From CALMKX01 sp036274895 (GTDB taxonomy: Bacteria > Acidobacteriota > Thermoanaerobaculia > Multivoradales > SZUA-115), in contig DASUEU010000058.1 of the NCBI GenBank assembly GCA_036274895.1, positions 124,001 to 188,000 on the forward strand: DNA of 64,000 nucleotides, in the 5' to 3' direction. This document shows, piece after piece, positions 34,808 to 43,076 of the stretch; the stretch's first letter is position 1, and each line of letters opens with the position of its first letter. Both the position numbers and the translations under genes were made by a program. The notes under the pieces are model-generated. The model did not search any database. It worked only from the letters and a program-made list of their open reading frames with translations, and was not told where the DNA came from.

Positions 34808-36090
34808 ACGACCTCAGGGACCTCGCCGGGGCTGCCGTCCCCCACCTCACGACCGAGCTGCCCGGCCCCCGCGCTCGGGCCCTGATCGAAGCCGAGGCCC
34901 CCTTCGTCAGCCCCTCCCTCGCCCGCGTCTATCCCCTGGTGCCCGAGCGGGCCGCCGGCCTGGTGATCGAGGACGTGGACGGCAACCGCTTCCTGGATTT
35001 CAACGCCGGCATCGCCGTCAACGCCACCGGCCATGGCCACCCGCAGGTACTGGCGGCCATCGAGAGCCAGGCCCGGCGGCTGGTGCACTACTGCTCGACG
35101 GACTTCCACGTGCCGGTCTACGGCGAGCTGGCCCGTCGCCTGGCCGAGCTGGCCCCCTTCGAGGGGGCGAAGGTCTTCCTCGCCAACTCGGGCACCGAGG
35201 CGGTAGAAGCGGCGGTGAAGCTCGCCCGCTGGGCCAGCCGGCGGCCGAACGTCATCGCCTTCTTCGGGGCCTTCCACGGCCGCACCCTGGGCAGCCTCGC
35301 GCTGACCGCCTCGAAGGCCCGGCAACGGGCCGGCTTCGGGGTGCTGGCGCCGGGGGTCTTCCACGCTCCTTACGCACACCAGGGCGAGCTCACCGGCGCC
35401 GCCTACCTGGAGCAGGTGCTGTTCACCCACTTGATGGAGCCTTCTGACGTGGCCGCGGTGGTGGTGGAGCCGATCCAGGGCGAAGGCGGCTACGTGGTGC
35501 CGCCCGCCGGCTGGCTGCCCGAGCTGGCGGAGCTCTGCCGCCGACACGGCATCCTGCTGGTGGCCGACGAGGTGCAGAGCGGCGTGGGGCGCACCGGCAA
35601 GATGTGGGCCGTGGAGCACGAGGGGGTGGTGCCGGACATGATCGTCACCGGCAAGGGCCTGGCGAGCGGCATGCCGCTGGCCGCCCTGGTGGCCCGCGGT
35701 GAGCTGATGACCTGGGGGCCGGGCCGTCACGGCTCGACCTTCGGCGGCAACCCGGTGGCCTGCGCCGCCGCCCTCGCCACCCTCGACCTGGTCGAGCGGG
35801 AGCTGGCCGCCAACGCCGCCCGGGTGGGCGAGCACCTGCTCGGCCGCCTCAGCGAGCTGGCGAGCCGCGAGCCTCGCCTGCTCGAGGTGCGGGGCCGGGG
35901 TCTGATGATCGGCCTCGAGCTACCGAGCCACGACCTCGCCGAGGCCGTCGAGCGGGCCTGCTTCGAACGCGGCCTGCTGGTCCTGACCTGCGGCCAGCGG
36001 GCGATCCGCCTGGCCCCACCCCTGGTGGTCTCGATCGACCATGCCGACCTGGCCGTGGAGATCCTGGCCGAGGTGCTCGCCGGGCTCTGA
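34804..36090 (+). CDS. Class III aminotransferase, ornithine/acetylornithine/GABA type
   Basis: PLP enzyme of 428 residues. It has FLDFNAGIAVNATGHGHPQV, VFLANSGTEAVEAAVKLAR, FHGRTLGSLALTASKARQR, VVVEPIQGEGGYVVPP, LVADEVQSGVGRTGKMWA and the PLP lysine in VTGKGLASGMPLA. The N-terminus and the YCSTDFHVPVYGELARRLAEL segment resemble the acetylornithine-type family that includes ornithine omega-aminotransferases and some racemases. The GTG start overlaps the permease stop (GTGA). With arginase in the neighbourhood an ornithine role is plausible, but GABA or another omega-amino acid fits equally. Confidence 0.9.
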   Translation: MNDLRDLAGAAVPHLTTELPGPRARALIEAEAPFVSPSLARVYPLVPERAAGLVIEDVDGNRFLDFNAGIAVNATGHGHPQVLAAIESQARRLVHYCSTDFHVPVYGELARRLAELAPFEGAKVFLANSGTEAVEAAVKLARWASRRPNVIAFFGAFHGRTLGSLALTASKARQRAGFGVLAPGVFHAPYAHQGELTGAAYLEQVLFTHLMEPSDVAAVVVEPIQGEGGYVVPPAGWLPELAELCRRHGILLVADEVQSGVGRTGKMWAVEHEGVVPDMIVTGKGLASGMPLAALVARGELMTWGPGRHGSTFGGNPVACAAALATLDLVERELAANAARVGEHLLGRLSELASREPRLLEVRGRGLMIGLELPSHDLAEAVERACFERGLLVLTCGQRAIRLAPPLVVSIDHADLAVEILAEVLAGL

Positions 36091-36142
36091 AGCTCCCTTG
36101 CCCCCATCCCGCCCCCTCGCCGAGAATCCCTCCATCGTTACT

Positions 36143-36167
36143 CGTTCCCACGCTCCGCGTGGGAACG
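36143..36167. repeat. Perfect 11-bp-arm hairpin repeat (CGTTCCCACGC family)
   Basis: CGTTCCCACGC and GCGTGGGAACG pair perfectly around TCC. This palindrome type is common in intergenic regions of many bacteria. It lies between the convergent aminotransferase and antitoxin genes and could act as a terminator for both. Confidence 0.65.
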
Positions 36168-36192
36168 CAAGTCCGGCCGCTCCGCGGCCTCT

Positions 36193-36507
36193 TCAGGCTG
36201 GGGCGCCGTCGAGGGCTTGGTCCTCATCCACCACCTCGATCCGGACCTTCTTGCCCAGAACCCGCGCCGCCCTCTCCAGCGTCAGCAGGGTCACCGAGGG
36301 TGTCGCCGGGTCGAGGAGGCGGTCGAGGGCCGACCGGCTCGTCTTCATCTGGCGCGCCATCTCGGTCTTCGAAAGGTGGCGTTCCTCCATCGCCCGCGAA
36401 AGCTGGAACGCCAGGACGCGCTTGGCGGCCACGGCCTCGGCTTCCTCCAGCAGGCCCTCCGCCGCCAGGAACTCGTCGAAGTCGGTCCCAAGGTGCTGTT
36501 CGTTCAT
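36193..36507 (-). CDS. XRE-family antitoxin (HigA-like)
   Basis: A 104-residue protein with a helix-turn-helix in the middle (ERHLSKTEMARQMKTSRSALDRLLDP) and an acidic N-terminal half. It overlaps the toxin gene by ATGA, with the toxin first, the order of HigBA modules. It should neutralise the toxin and, as a complex, repress the operon through the palindrome at 36859-36876. Confidence 0.9.
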   Translation of the reverse strand: MNEQHLGTDFDEFLAAEGLLEEAEAVAAKRVLAFQLSRAMEERHLSKTEMARQMKTSRSALDRLLDPATPSVTLLTLERAARVLGKKVRIEVVDEDQALDGAPA

Positions 36508-36845
36508 CTTCCACCTCCTCGCCGCACATCTGCAGCGCGTTTGCGGGCCAGATCCAGATCCTGCGCTGGAGTCTTCTGAGTCTTCTTGATGAAGCCGTGC
36601 AGCAGGACCAGCACGTCCTCCTCGATCAAGAAGAGGATGCGCCCGATGCCATCTCGCAGCTGGCTCCGGACCTCCCAGAGGCCACCACCCAAGCTCCGTA
36701 CCAGGGGCATTCCCAACGGCCAGCCGTACTGCACGGTCTTGATGTCTTCACCGAAAGCTTTCTTCGAATCACGGTCGAGATCCCGCAGCCAATCCCGAAC
36801 GGGCTCTCGGCCGCTCTCAGATCGGTAGAAGACAACTCGCAGCAT
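36504..36845 (-). CDS. RelE/HigB-type toxin (Gp49-like)
   Basis: A 113-residue basic protein expected to be a ribosome-dependent mRNA interferase. It begins MLRVVFYRSESGREPVRDWL and contains SKKAFGEDIKTVQYGWPLGMPLVRSLGGGLWEVR and ILFLIEEDVLVLLHGFIKKT, the conserved pattern of the phage-derived Gp49/HigB family. The ATG at 36845 matches the family's N-terminus better than the one at 36866. It appears intact and is followed by its antitoxin. Confidence 0.9.
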   Translation of the reverse strand: MLRVVFYRSESGREPVRDWLRDLDRDSKKAFGEDIKTVQYGWPLGMPLVRSLGGGLWEVRSQLRDGIGRILFLIEEDVLVLLHGFIKKTQKTPAQDLDLARKRAADVRRGGGR

Positions 36846-36858
36846 GGACGGGTCAGAT

Positions 36859-36876
36859 CGTACCATTATCGGTACG
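36859..36876. promoter_or_regulatory. Palindromic operator of the toxin-antitoxin operon
   Basis: CGTACC and GGTACG are perfect 6-bp arms separated by 6 nt, just upstream of the toxin start. On the coding strand the centre is GATAAT, a plausible -10 box, so binding of the antitoxin here would block transcription. Confidence 0.55.
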
Positions 36877-37015
36877 CCGCCGCCTTCCCATGCCGGCGAC
36901 GCTCTGAGTGGGTACCCGGCTCCCGCCACTTCGCCGGCAAGGCCGGCTGTGACGCCATCGCCCCCTCGCCTCCCCCTTGCCCCGCTCCCACCGCCTCACC
37001 GAGAATCTCCCCATC

Positions 37016-38494
37016 GTGGCCCGGTCCAAGAAGCGCGCGGCGGCTCCGGAGGCGGTGGCGAAGGTACCTCGGCGGCGGTGGTGGCTGCTCGCCGGCATGG
37101 TGCTGCTTGCCGGGGGGCTGGTGTCCGCCACGCGCTACGAGTCCTACTCGTCGCTCTACGACGCCGAGTACGTGGGCGCGGCCACCTGCGGCACCTGCCA
37201 CACCCTGGTCTACGCCCGCTGGCAGGACTCCCCCCACGCCAAGATGAGCCGCCCGGCGGTCGAGGGCACGGTGGTCGGGGACTTCGGCGGCGCGACCTGG
37301 ACCCTGCCGGCCGAGGCGCGGGTGAAGCCGGGGGACGAGCAGCCGGCGGCCCGGATGTTCAAGACCGGCGACCGCTATTTCATGTCCTTGCGGCACCCCG
37401 AGAGCGGCCGGATGGTGCCCTTCCCCATCGACTACGTGGTCGGCTTCCAGTACCGGCAGACCTACCTCACCCGTGAAGCGGGTGGGGTGCTGCGCCGGCT
37501 GCCCCTCGAGTGGTCGGTGGCGAAAGGGGAGTACTTTCCGTACTGGAACTTCCAGGAGTCGAGCTCTCCCTCGGTCGAGGACTTGTGGATCCAGATGACC
37601 ACCCTCAACTCGGCCTGGAACCTCTTCTGCGCTCGCTGCCACACCACCCACCTCACGATCGAAGCCAAGGACGCCGATCACACCTTCGCCCGTGCCACCT
37701 GGGTCAACGACGGCATCGCCTGCGAGGCCTGCCACGGCCCGGGCAGCCAGCACGTCAACTACTTCGCGGGCAACCGCGTCAACCGCCTGGCGGCCTTCGT
37801 CAACAACCGCCTGCGCGGCCAGCCAGTGGCCTTCATCGCCAACCCGCCCAAGCTCGCCAAGGGGCAGGACCTCTCCACCTGCGCCCGCTGCCACGGGCCG
37901 GACATCTCCCGCGCCACCACCGAGATCTACCGCGTCTACGAGCCGGGATACAGCCGGGAGGGGCGGATCAACGACCTCTCGCCCTACTTCAAGCAGTTCC
38001 CGCTCGAGCCGGGGCGCACGGCCGAGACCGTCGAGGTGTGGCAGGACGGCACGCCCAAGGGCATCGGCATGGTGTTCCGTTCGTTCATCGAGTCGGAGTG
38101 CTACGACAAGGCCGAGGTGCGCTGCTACGACTGTCATGACCCGCACGACAACAAGAGGCCCACCGCGCCCGGGCTGCTCGAGCCCTCCGCGGCCTCGAAC
38201 GCCTACTGCCTGCGCTGCCACGAGAGCCTCGCCGGCCGCCTCGCCGAGCACACCCGCCACGCACCCGGACGGCCGGGGTCCTTCTGCTACGACTGCCACC
38301 TGCCCAGCCGGATCGTCAACCTGGCCTCCGGCACCCGAGACTGGACCCGCTCCCACACCTTCAGCCACGTCCCGGACCCGCGCCTGACGCTCCAGCACGG
38401 CCCCGAGGGCTCCCCCAACGCCTGCAACGAGTGCCACCGCGAGCAGAGCGCGGCCTGGGCCGCGGAGCGGGCGGCGGCTTGGTGGGGGGAGTAG
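37016..38494 (+). CDS. Membrane-anchored octaheme c-type cytochrome
   Basis: About 492 residues. A single N-terminal membrane anchor (RRRWWLLAGMVLLAGGLVSA) is followed by a periplasmic domain with eight CXXCH heme sites in order: CGTCH, CARCH, CEACH, CARCH, CYDCH, CLRCH, CYDCH, CNECH. Layout resembles the cytochrome c554/NapC-NirT-linked multiheme group, so it probably passes electrons across the periplasm. The redox partner is unknown and no oxidoreductase is adjacent. The GTG at 37016 is preferred over the in-frame TTG at 36977, with low certainty. A long double-hairpin repeat begins at its TAG stop. Confidence 0.88.
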   Translation: MARSKKRAAAPEAVAKVPRRRWWLLAGMVLLAGGLVSATRYESYSSLYDAEYVGAATCGTCHTLVYARWQDSPHAKMSRPAVEGTVVGDFGGATWTLPAEARVKPGDEQPAARMFKTGDRYFMSLRHPESGRMVPFPIDYVVGFQYRQTYLTREAGGVLRRLPLEWSVAKGEYFPYWNFQESSSPSVEDLWIQMTTLNSAWNLFCARCHTTHLTIEAKDADHTFARATWVNDGIACEACHGPGSQHVNYFAGNRVNRLAAFVNNRLRGQPVAFIANPPKLAKGQDLSTCARCHGPDISRATTEIYRVYEPGYSREGRINDLSPYFKQFPLEPGRTAETVEVWQDGTPKGIGMVFRSFIESECYDKAEVRCYDCHDPHDNKRPTAPGLLEPSAASNAYCLRCHESLAGRLAEHTRHAPGRPGSFCYDCHLPSRIVNLASGTRDWTRSHTFSHVPDPRLTLQHGPEGSPNACNECHREQSAAWAAERAAAWWGE

Positions 38495-38641
38495 GACCCT
38501 CACCCCAGCCCCTCTCCCGACCCGCCCGCCACTCCCTCCCGGGAGAGGGGTCCGAAAGAGAAGTCTTTCTCCGACCTCCCCCTCTCCCGGGCGTGGAGGT
38601 TGGGAGGGTCGGGAGAGGGGGATCGAGGGGATGAGGGCTCC
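38492..38641 (+). repeat. Double-hairpin (BIME-like) intergenic repeat
   Basis: It begins at the TAG stop of the cytochrome gene (TAGGACCCTCACCCC). A first hairpin has arms 38509-38519 and 38540-38550 (11 bp), a second has arms 38578-38589 and 38610-38621 (12 bp), and it ends GATCGAGGGGATGAGGGCTC. The two halves are inverted copies of one unit. The end lies 4 bp before the lysA -10 box. Confidence 0.8.
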
Positions 38642-38644
38642 AGC

Positions 38645-38650
38645 TATACT
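38645..38650 (+). promoter_or_regulatory. TATACT -10 box of lysA, leaderless spacing
   Basis: TATACT is followed by exactly 6 nt and then the lysA ATG. No good -35 hexamer is seen 17 bp upstream, where the repeat element ends. The spacing equals that of arsR and brnT. Confidence 0.5.
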
Positions 38651-38656
38651 CCGCCG

Positions 38657-40039
38657 ATGCAAGGTTTTTCATGGTTCGAGGGCGTCCTGCACGCGGATGC
38701 CGTGCCCCTCCCCGCCATCGCCGACCAGGTCGGCACCCCCACTTACGTCTACTCGGCAACCGCCATCCGCGCGGCCTACCGCCGGCTCGAGGCGGCCTTC
38801 GCGCCCTTGCGTGCCGAGCTGCACTACGCGGTCAAGGCCAGCCCCAACACCCACCTCTTGCGCCTGCTGCACGGGCTGGGGGCGGGGATGGACGTGGTCT
38901 CGGGGGGCGAGATGGAGCGGGCCTGGCTCTCCGGTGCCCCGATGGCGGACATCGTCTTCGCCGGTGTGGGCAAGACCGACGCCGAGATCCGCGCCGCCCT
39001 CGACGGCCGCTTCAGCCCCCTGCGCGAGGCCGCGACGCGCTTCGGCGCCCCCGACCCCGTGGGCCGCGGCCCGGTGGGGATGTTCAACGTCGAGTCGGAG
39101 AGCGAGCTGGCGGCGATCGCCCGCCTGGGGACCGAGCTGGGCATCAGGGCCCGCGGCTGCGTACGGGTGAACCCCAACGTCGACCCTCACACCCACGAGT
39201 ACACCACCACCGGCAAGGAAGAGAACAAGTTCGGCATCGACGCCGACCTCGTCGCCGACCTCTTCGACCGCTGGGCCGAGCGGCCCGGAGCCCGCCTGGT
39301 GGGGCTGCACGCCCACATCGGCTCGCCGGTGCCGCAGAGCGAGCCCTACGTCGAAGCCGTGCAGGTGCTACTGGCCCTGATCGATGAGCTCGAGGCCCGC
39401 GGCCACGCCATCGAGGCCCTGGACCTGGGCGGCGGCTGGCCGGTGCCCTACGGCGACGCTCCGGTGGCCCCCATCGAGGCCACGGCCGCGCGGCTGGTGC
39501 CCCTGCTGGCGCCGCGGGTCGCGGGGGGCTTGAAGATCCTGATCGAGCCGGGCCGCTCGATCCTCGCCAACTCCGGCGTCCTGCTCACCCGCGTCCAGCA
39601 CGTGAAGGTGGGCCGGGCGAAGACCTTCGTGATCTGCGACGCCGGCATGCAGACGCTGATCCGGCCCTCCCTCTACAGGGCCTACCACTTCATCTGGCCG
39701 GTGGCCTGGAGCGGGCCGGAGCCGGTGCGCGGCACCGACCCAGGGGTCCCCGGCTTGAGCGCCTGCGACGTGGTGGGGCCGATCTGCGAGACCGGGGACT
39801 TCTTCGCCCGCGGCCGGGAGCTGCCGCCCCTCGAGCGGGGTGACCTGATCGCCGTGTTCTCGGCCGGCGCCTACGGCATCTCGATGGCCTCGAACTACAA
39901 CGACCACGGCCGGCCGGCCGAGGTGCTGGTGGACGGCGAGCGGGCTACCGTGATCCACGAGCGCCAGCCCCTGGCTTCCCTGCTCGAGCTGGAGCGGCTG
40001 CCCCGGCCCCTACCCGCGGGCGCTCGGGTCCTCGCGTGA
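38657..40039 (+). CDS. lysA: Diaminopimelate decarboxylase
   Basis: PLP enzyme of 460 residues making lysine from meso-diaminopimelate. The PLP lysine is in ELHYAVKASPNTHLL. Further landmarks are GLHAHIGSPV, LDLGGGWPVPYGD, LIEPGRSILANSG, the CETGD cysteine (VVGPICETGDFFARG) and GAYGISMASNYNDHGRPAEVLV. The start lacks a Shine-Dalgarno but sits 6 nt after a -10 box. It overlaps the next gene by GTGA, making an operon with a serine hydrolase and a NagX-like acetyltransferase. Confidence 0.96.
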   Translation: MQGFSWFEGVLHADAVPLPAIADQVGTPTYVYSATAIRAAYRRLEAAFAPLRAELHYAVKASPNTHLLRLLHGLGAGMDVVSGGEMERAWLSGAPMADIVFAGVGKTDAEIRAALDGRFSPLREAATRFGAPDPVGRGPVGMFNVESESELAAIARLGTELGIRARGCVRVNPNVDPHTHEYTTTGKEENKFGIDADLVADLFDRWAERPGARLVGLHAHIGSPVPQSEPYVEAVQVLLALIDELEARGHAIEALDLGGGWPVPYGDAPVAPIEATAARLVPLLAPRVAGGLKILIEPGRSILANSGVLLTRVQHVKVGRAKTFVICDAGMQTLIRPSLYRAYHFIWPVAWSGPEPVRGTDPGVPGLSACDVVGPICETGDFFARGRELPPLERGDLIAVFSAGAYGISMASNYNDHGRPAEVLVDGERATVIHERQPLASLLELERLPRPLPAGARVLA

Positions 40040-41268
40040 GCGAGCGCCGGTTGGGCGCGCTGGCGCTGGCGACCCTGCTGGCCGGGTGTGGCGGCCCCCC
40101 GGCCGGCAACCCGATGGAGCAGATCCTGCGCTCCGACGACCGGCTCGAAGACCTGCTGCCGGAGGCCCCCCGTTTTCGGCTCCAGGCCGTGCTCGGCCTG
40201 ATCGAGCCGCCCCGCCCGGAGAGCCCGGACCGTCGCGCGGTCCTGGTGCAGCACGGCTTCCGCCTGGAGGAGGAGTACTTCTACCCGGCGAGCACGGTGA
40301 AGCTCTTCGCCGCGGTCGCCGCCCTCGAGCTCCTGGCGGAGCTCGCCGCGAGCACCGGCCTGCCCCTGGGCCCGGACACGCGGCTCGTCTACCACCCCCT
40401 GTTCGAGGGGGAGCAGCTCGAGAGCTGGGACGAGACCAACCTCGAAGGCGGGGCGATCACCGTCCGCCACGAGATCCGTAAGCTCTTTCTGGTCTCGGAC
40501 AACCATGCCTTCAACCGCCTCTACGAGCTGGTGGGCCAGGACGGCTTGGCCGCCTCCCTGGCCCACGCCGGCCTGGGCGAGGCCCGCATCGTCCATCGCC
40601 TGGGCGAGCCGCGCAGCGCCGAGGAGAATCGCCGGTCCCCGCGCATCGACTTCCTGGGCGCGGGCGGTGGGGTGCTCCACAGCCTGCCCGAGCGCACCTC
40701 CTCGGAGCTGCCCTCCCGGCCGGGCATGCCGGGCCTCACCGTGGGCCGCGCCCACCTGACCGACGCCGGCCAGGTCGACTCGCCGATGGACTTCTCCGGC
40801 AAGAACCGTCTCGGCCTGGCCGACCTGCAACGGGGACTGTGCCGGGTGGTGCGGCCGGACGTGGATTGCGGCGGCCCGGGGTTCCGGCTCACGAACGCCG
40901 ACCGCGAGCTGCTGCTGCCGGCGATGAGCCAGTACCCCGGGGACTCGGCGAACCCGCGCTACGACCGCACGGCCTACCCGGACGAGCACGTGAAGTACCT
41001 GCTGCCCGGGCTCGAGAAAGTGATCCCGAAGAATCGTCTGCGCATCTACAACAAGGTCGGCCAGGCCTACGGTTTTACCACCGAGAACGCCTGGGTGGTG
41101 GGCGAGGGCACGGGGGCGTCGTTCTTCCTGGCGGCGACGATCTACACCAACGAGGACGGCGTGGTGAACGACGACCGCTACGAGTACCGCGAGACCGCCC
41201 TGCCCTTCTTCGCGGCCCTGGGCGAGGCGACGGCGAAGTGGGTGTGGGGGAAAGCACCACGCCGATGA
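40036..41268 (+). CDS. Class A beta-lactamase-like serine hydrolase lipoprotein
   Basis: A 410-residue lipoprotein: signal ALALATLLAGCGG has a lipobox with Cys at about residue 18. SxxK is YPASTVKLF, the SxN-like motif is VSDNHAFN, and YNKVGQAYG takes the KTG place. The domain is larger than typical class A beta-lactamases and the third motif is KVG, so penicillin hydrolysis is not assured; a periplasmic peptidase or transpeptidase-like role is possible. The GTG start overlaps lysA (GTGA). Confidence 0.83.
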   Translation: MSERRLGALALATLLAGCGGPPAGNPMEQILRSDDRLEDLLPEAPRFRLQAVLGLIEPPRPESPDRRAVLVQHGFRLEEEYFYPASTVKLFAAVAALELLAELAASTGLPLGPDTRLVYHPLFEGEQLESWDETNLEGGAITVRHEIRKLFLVSDNHAFNRLYELVGQDGLAASLAHAGLGEARIVHRLGEPRSAEENRRSPRIDFLGAGGGVLHSLPERTSSELPSRPGMPGLTVGRAHLTDAGQVDSPMDFSGKNRLGLADLQRGLCRVVRPDVDCGGPGFRLTNADRELLLPAMSQYPGDSANPRYDRTAYPDEHVKYLLPGLEKVIPKNRLRIYNKVGQAYGFTTENAWVVGEGTGASFFLAATIYTNEDGVVNDDRYEYRETALPFFAALGEATAKWVWGKAPRR

Positions 41269-42371
41269 GCGAGAGCGCCCTTCCCGCCGGCCGGCTGCGC
41301 TCGCTGGACGTGCTCCGGGGCGCCACCATCGCCGGCATGATCCTGGTCAACAACCCGGGGGATTGGTCGAAGACCTTCGCTCCCTTCCTGCACGCCGAGT
41401 GGCATGGCTGGACGCCCACGGATTGGATCTTCCCCTTCTTCCTCTTCATCGTCGGGGCGGCCATCCCCTTGGCCTCGCCCAAGGGCCACCGGCAGATCGC
41501 CCGCCGGGTGCTGATCCTCTTCGGCCTCGGCCTGTTCCTGAACGCCTTCCGCTTCACCGCCATCGACTGGGGCACCCTGCGCATCCCCGGCGTGCTGCAG
41601 CGCATCGCCGTGGTCTACGGCCTCGCGGCCCTGGCCTGGCTGCACCTTTCTCCTCGCGCGCGGCGGTGGCTGGGTGTCGCGATCCTCGCCGGCTACTGGG
41701 CGGCGCTGATGCTGGTGCCGGTGCCGGGCCACGGCGCGGGCGACCTCTCGCCGCAAGGCAATCTCCCCTTCTGGCTGGACTCGCAGCTGCTCGGCCGGCA
41801 TACCTGGCGGCTGGCGCCGGGACCGGGGGACCCCGAGGGCATCCTCTCCACTCTGCCGGCCCTGGTCACGGCTTTGTGCGGCCTCGCCGCGGGAGAGTGG
41901 CTGCGCGGCAAGCGCCCGCCTCACGAGACGGCGACCGGGCTCTTCGTGGCCGGCAACCTGGGCCTCGCGGCGGGCCTCGCCCTCGCCGCCTGGATGCCCT
42001 TGAACAAGAACCTGTGGACCCCGACCTACGTGCTGGCCACCGGCGGTGTGGCGGCCGTCGCCCTCGGCCTGGCCTTCGTGCTGGTGGACGTCCACGGCCG
42101 CACGCGGTGGACCCGTCCCTTCGAGGTCCTGGGGAGCAACGCCATCGCGGCCTTCTTCGGCAGCACCCTGCTGGCCAAGATCGGCATCCTGATCAAGCTC
42201 CAGGCCGAAGACGGCAGCACCGTCACCCTCACCACCTGGCTCTACCGCCGCCTCGCCGAGCCCTGGCTCCCCGACGGCTGGTCCTCCCTCGCCTGGGCCA
42301 CCGCCTACCTGCTGCTCTGGCTGGGAGTGACCTGGGTGATGTACCGGAAGCGGGTCTTCCTCAAAGTCTGA
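41265..42371 (+). CDS. nagX: NagX-type amino-sugar acetyltransferase, multipass membrane protein
   Basis: A 368-residue membrane protein with about ten helices, in the heparan-alpha-glucosaminide N-acetyltransferase (DUF5009) family. It begins RLRSLDVLRGATIAGMILVNNPGDW and continues with TPTDWIFPFFLFIVGAAIPL and IPGVLQRIAVVYGLAAL, all conserved in the family. It probably acetylates glucosamine at the membrane using cytosolic acetyl-CoA. It is last in the lysA operon (ATGA overlap). Together with the MurQ cluster at 52-57 kb this suggests attention to wall amino sugars. Confidence 0.88.
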   Translation: MSESALPAGRLRSLDVLRGATIAGMILVNNPGDWSKTFAPFLHAEWHGWTPTDWIFPFFLFIVGAAIPLASPKGHRQIARRVLILFGLGLFLNAFRFTAIDWGTLRIPGVLQRIAVVYGLAALAWLHLSPRARRWLGVAILAGYWAALMLVPVPGHGAGDLSPQGNLPFWLDSQLLGRHTWRLAPGPGDPEGILSTLPALVTALCGLAAGEWLRGKRPPHETATGLFVAGNLGLAAGLALAAWMPLNKNLWTPTYVLATGGVAAVALGLAFVLVDVHGRTRWTRPFEVLGSNAIAAFFGSTLLAKIGILIKLQAEDGSTVTLTTWLYRRLAEPWLPDGWSSLAWATAYLLLWLGVTWVMYRKRVFLKV

Positions 42372-42391
42372 GCCGGCCATAGCCGGCCCAT

Positions 42392-42420
42392 TTGACGCCG
42401 CAGACATCTGTCCATACACT
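42392..42420 (+). promoter_or_regulatory. Sigma-70 promoter of brnTA, leaderless layout
   Basis: TTGACG (42392-42397), a 17-bp spacer and TACACT (42415-42420) are followed by 6 nt and the GTG start of brnT. The architecture is the same as at arsR. Confidence 0.7.
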
Positions 42421-42426
42421 CACGCC

Positions 42427-42706
42427 GTGCTCTTCGAGTGGGATCCTGCCAAAGCGCAAGCCAACCTGGACACCCACGCTGTGGGATTTCCTGAAGCCGC
42501 TACGGTGCTCGAAGATGAACTGGCTCTGACCCGCGAGGATCCGACGGCGGAAGGGGAACAGCGTTTCGTGACCGCTCGGGTCGAGCGGCCTGGGCAACCT
42601 CCTCGTCGTGGTTTACACCTACCGGGAACCCGACATCATTCGCATCATCTCCGCGTGGAAGGCCAACCGAGGCCAAAGGTCGAGATATGAAAGAAACCGT
42701 CGCTGA
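42427..42706 (+). pseudogene. brnT: BrnT toxin with a +1 frameshift
   Basis: Ribonuclease toxin of the BrnTA module. The first frame reads MLFEWDPAKAQANLDTHAVG and on to ALTREDPTAEGEQRFVT. The expected second half (RSSGLGNLLVVVYTYRE, then PDIIRIISAWKANRG) is in another frame, ending at 42706. One extra base within 42573-42580, most simply in the GGG run at 42578-42580, explains the break. If real, the toxin is truncated and inactive while the antitoxin stays intact; a sequencing error or ribosomal frameshifting are alternatives. The gene has a GTG start and overlaps brnA by 20 bp. Confidence 0.8.
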
Positions 42707-43019
42707 ACCTTACCGAGACATCGATTTCTCTCAGGCCCAGCGTGGCGCCGTGATCCCACCGGACCCCGGAAAGACCAAGATCTCCATTCGACTGGACAAT
42801 CGCGTCCTCGATCACTTCCGGTCGTTGGTGGAGAAGGCAGGCGGTGGGAACTACCAGACATTGATCAACGACGCGCTGGTTTCCTACATCGATCAGCACT
42901 CGATCCTCGATGCCGTGCGGCAGGTGATTCGCGAAGAGATCACGACCGCAGGGCCGCGACGGAGCCGGACCGCACGGTCTGCGGTTGGGCCAGGTGCGAG
43001 ACTGGTGACCAGCCCTTGA
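42687..43019 (+). CDS. brnA: BrnA-type antitoxin
   Basis: A 110-residue ribbon-helix-helix protein. The DNA-binding segment is KTKISIRLDNRVLDHFRSL, followed by GGNYQTLINDALVSYIDQH, as in BrnA. The short basic C-terminal tail (after EEITTAG) is not typical and may be an extension. Its start lies inside the end of brnT, the usual BrnTA arrangement. It should repress the operon promoter at 42392. Confidence 0.88.
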   Translation: MKETVAEPYRDIDFSQAQRGAVIPPDPGKTKISIRLDNRVLDHFRSLVEKAGGGNYQTLINDALVSYIDQHSILDAVRQVIREEITTAGPRRSRTARSAVGPGARLVTSP

Positions 43020-43076
43020 CCCAACCGAAGGGCAGACGGCGGAGCCGAGTCGCAGCGACCACCGCTCCGGCGCCCC

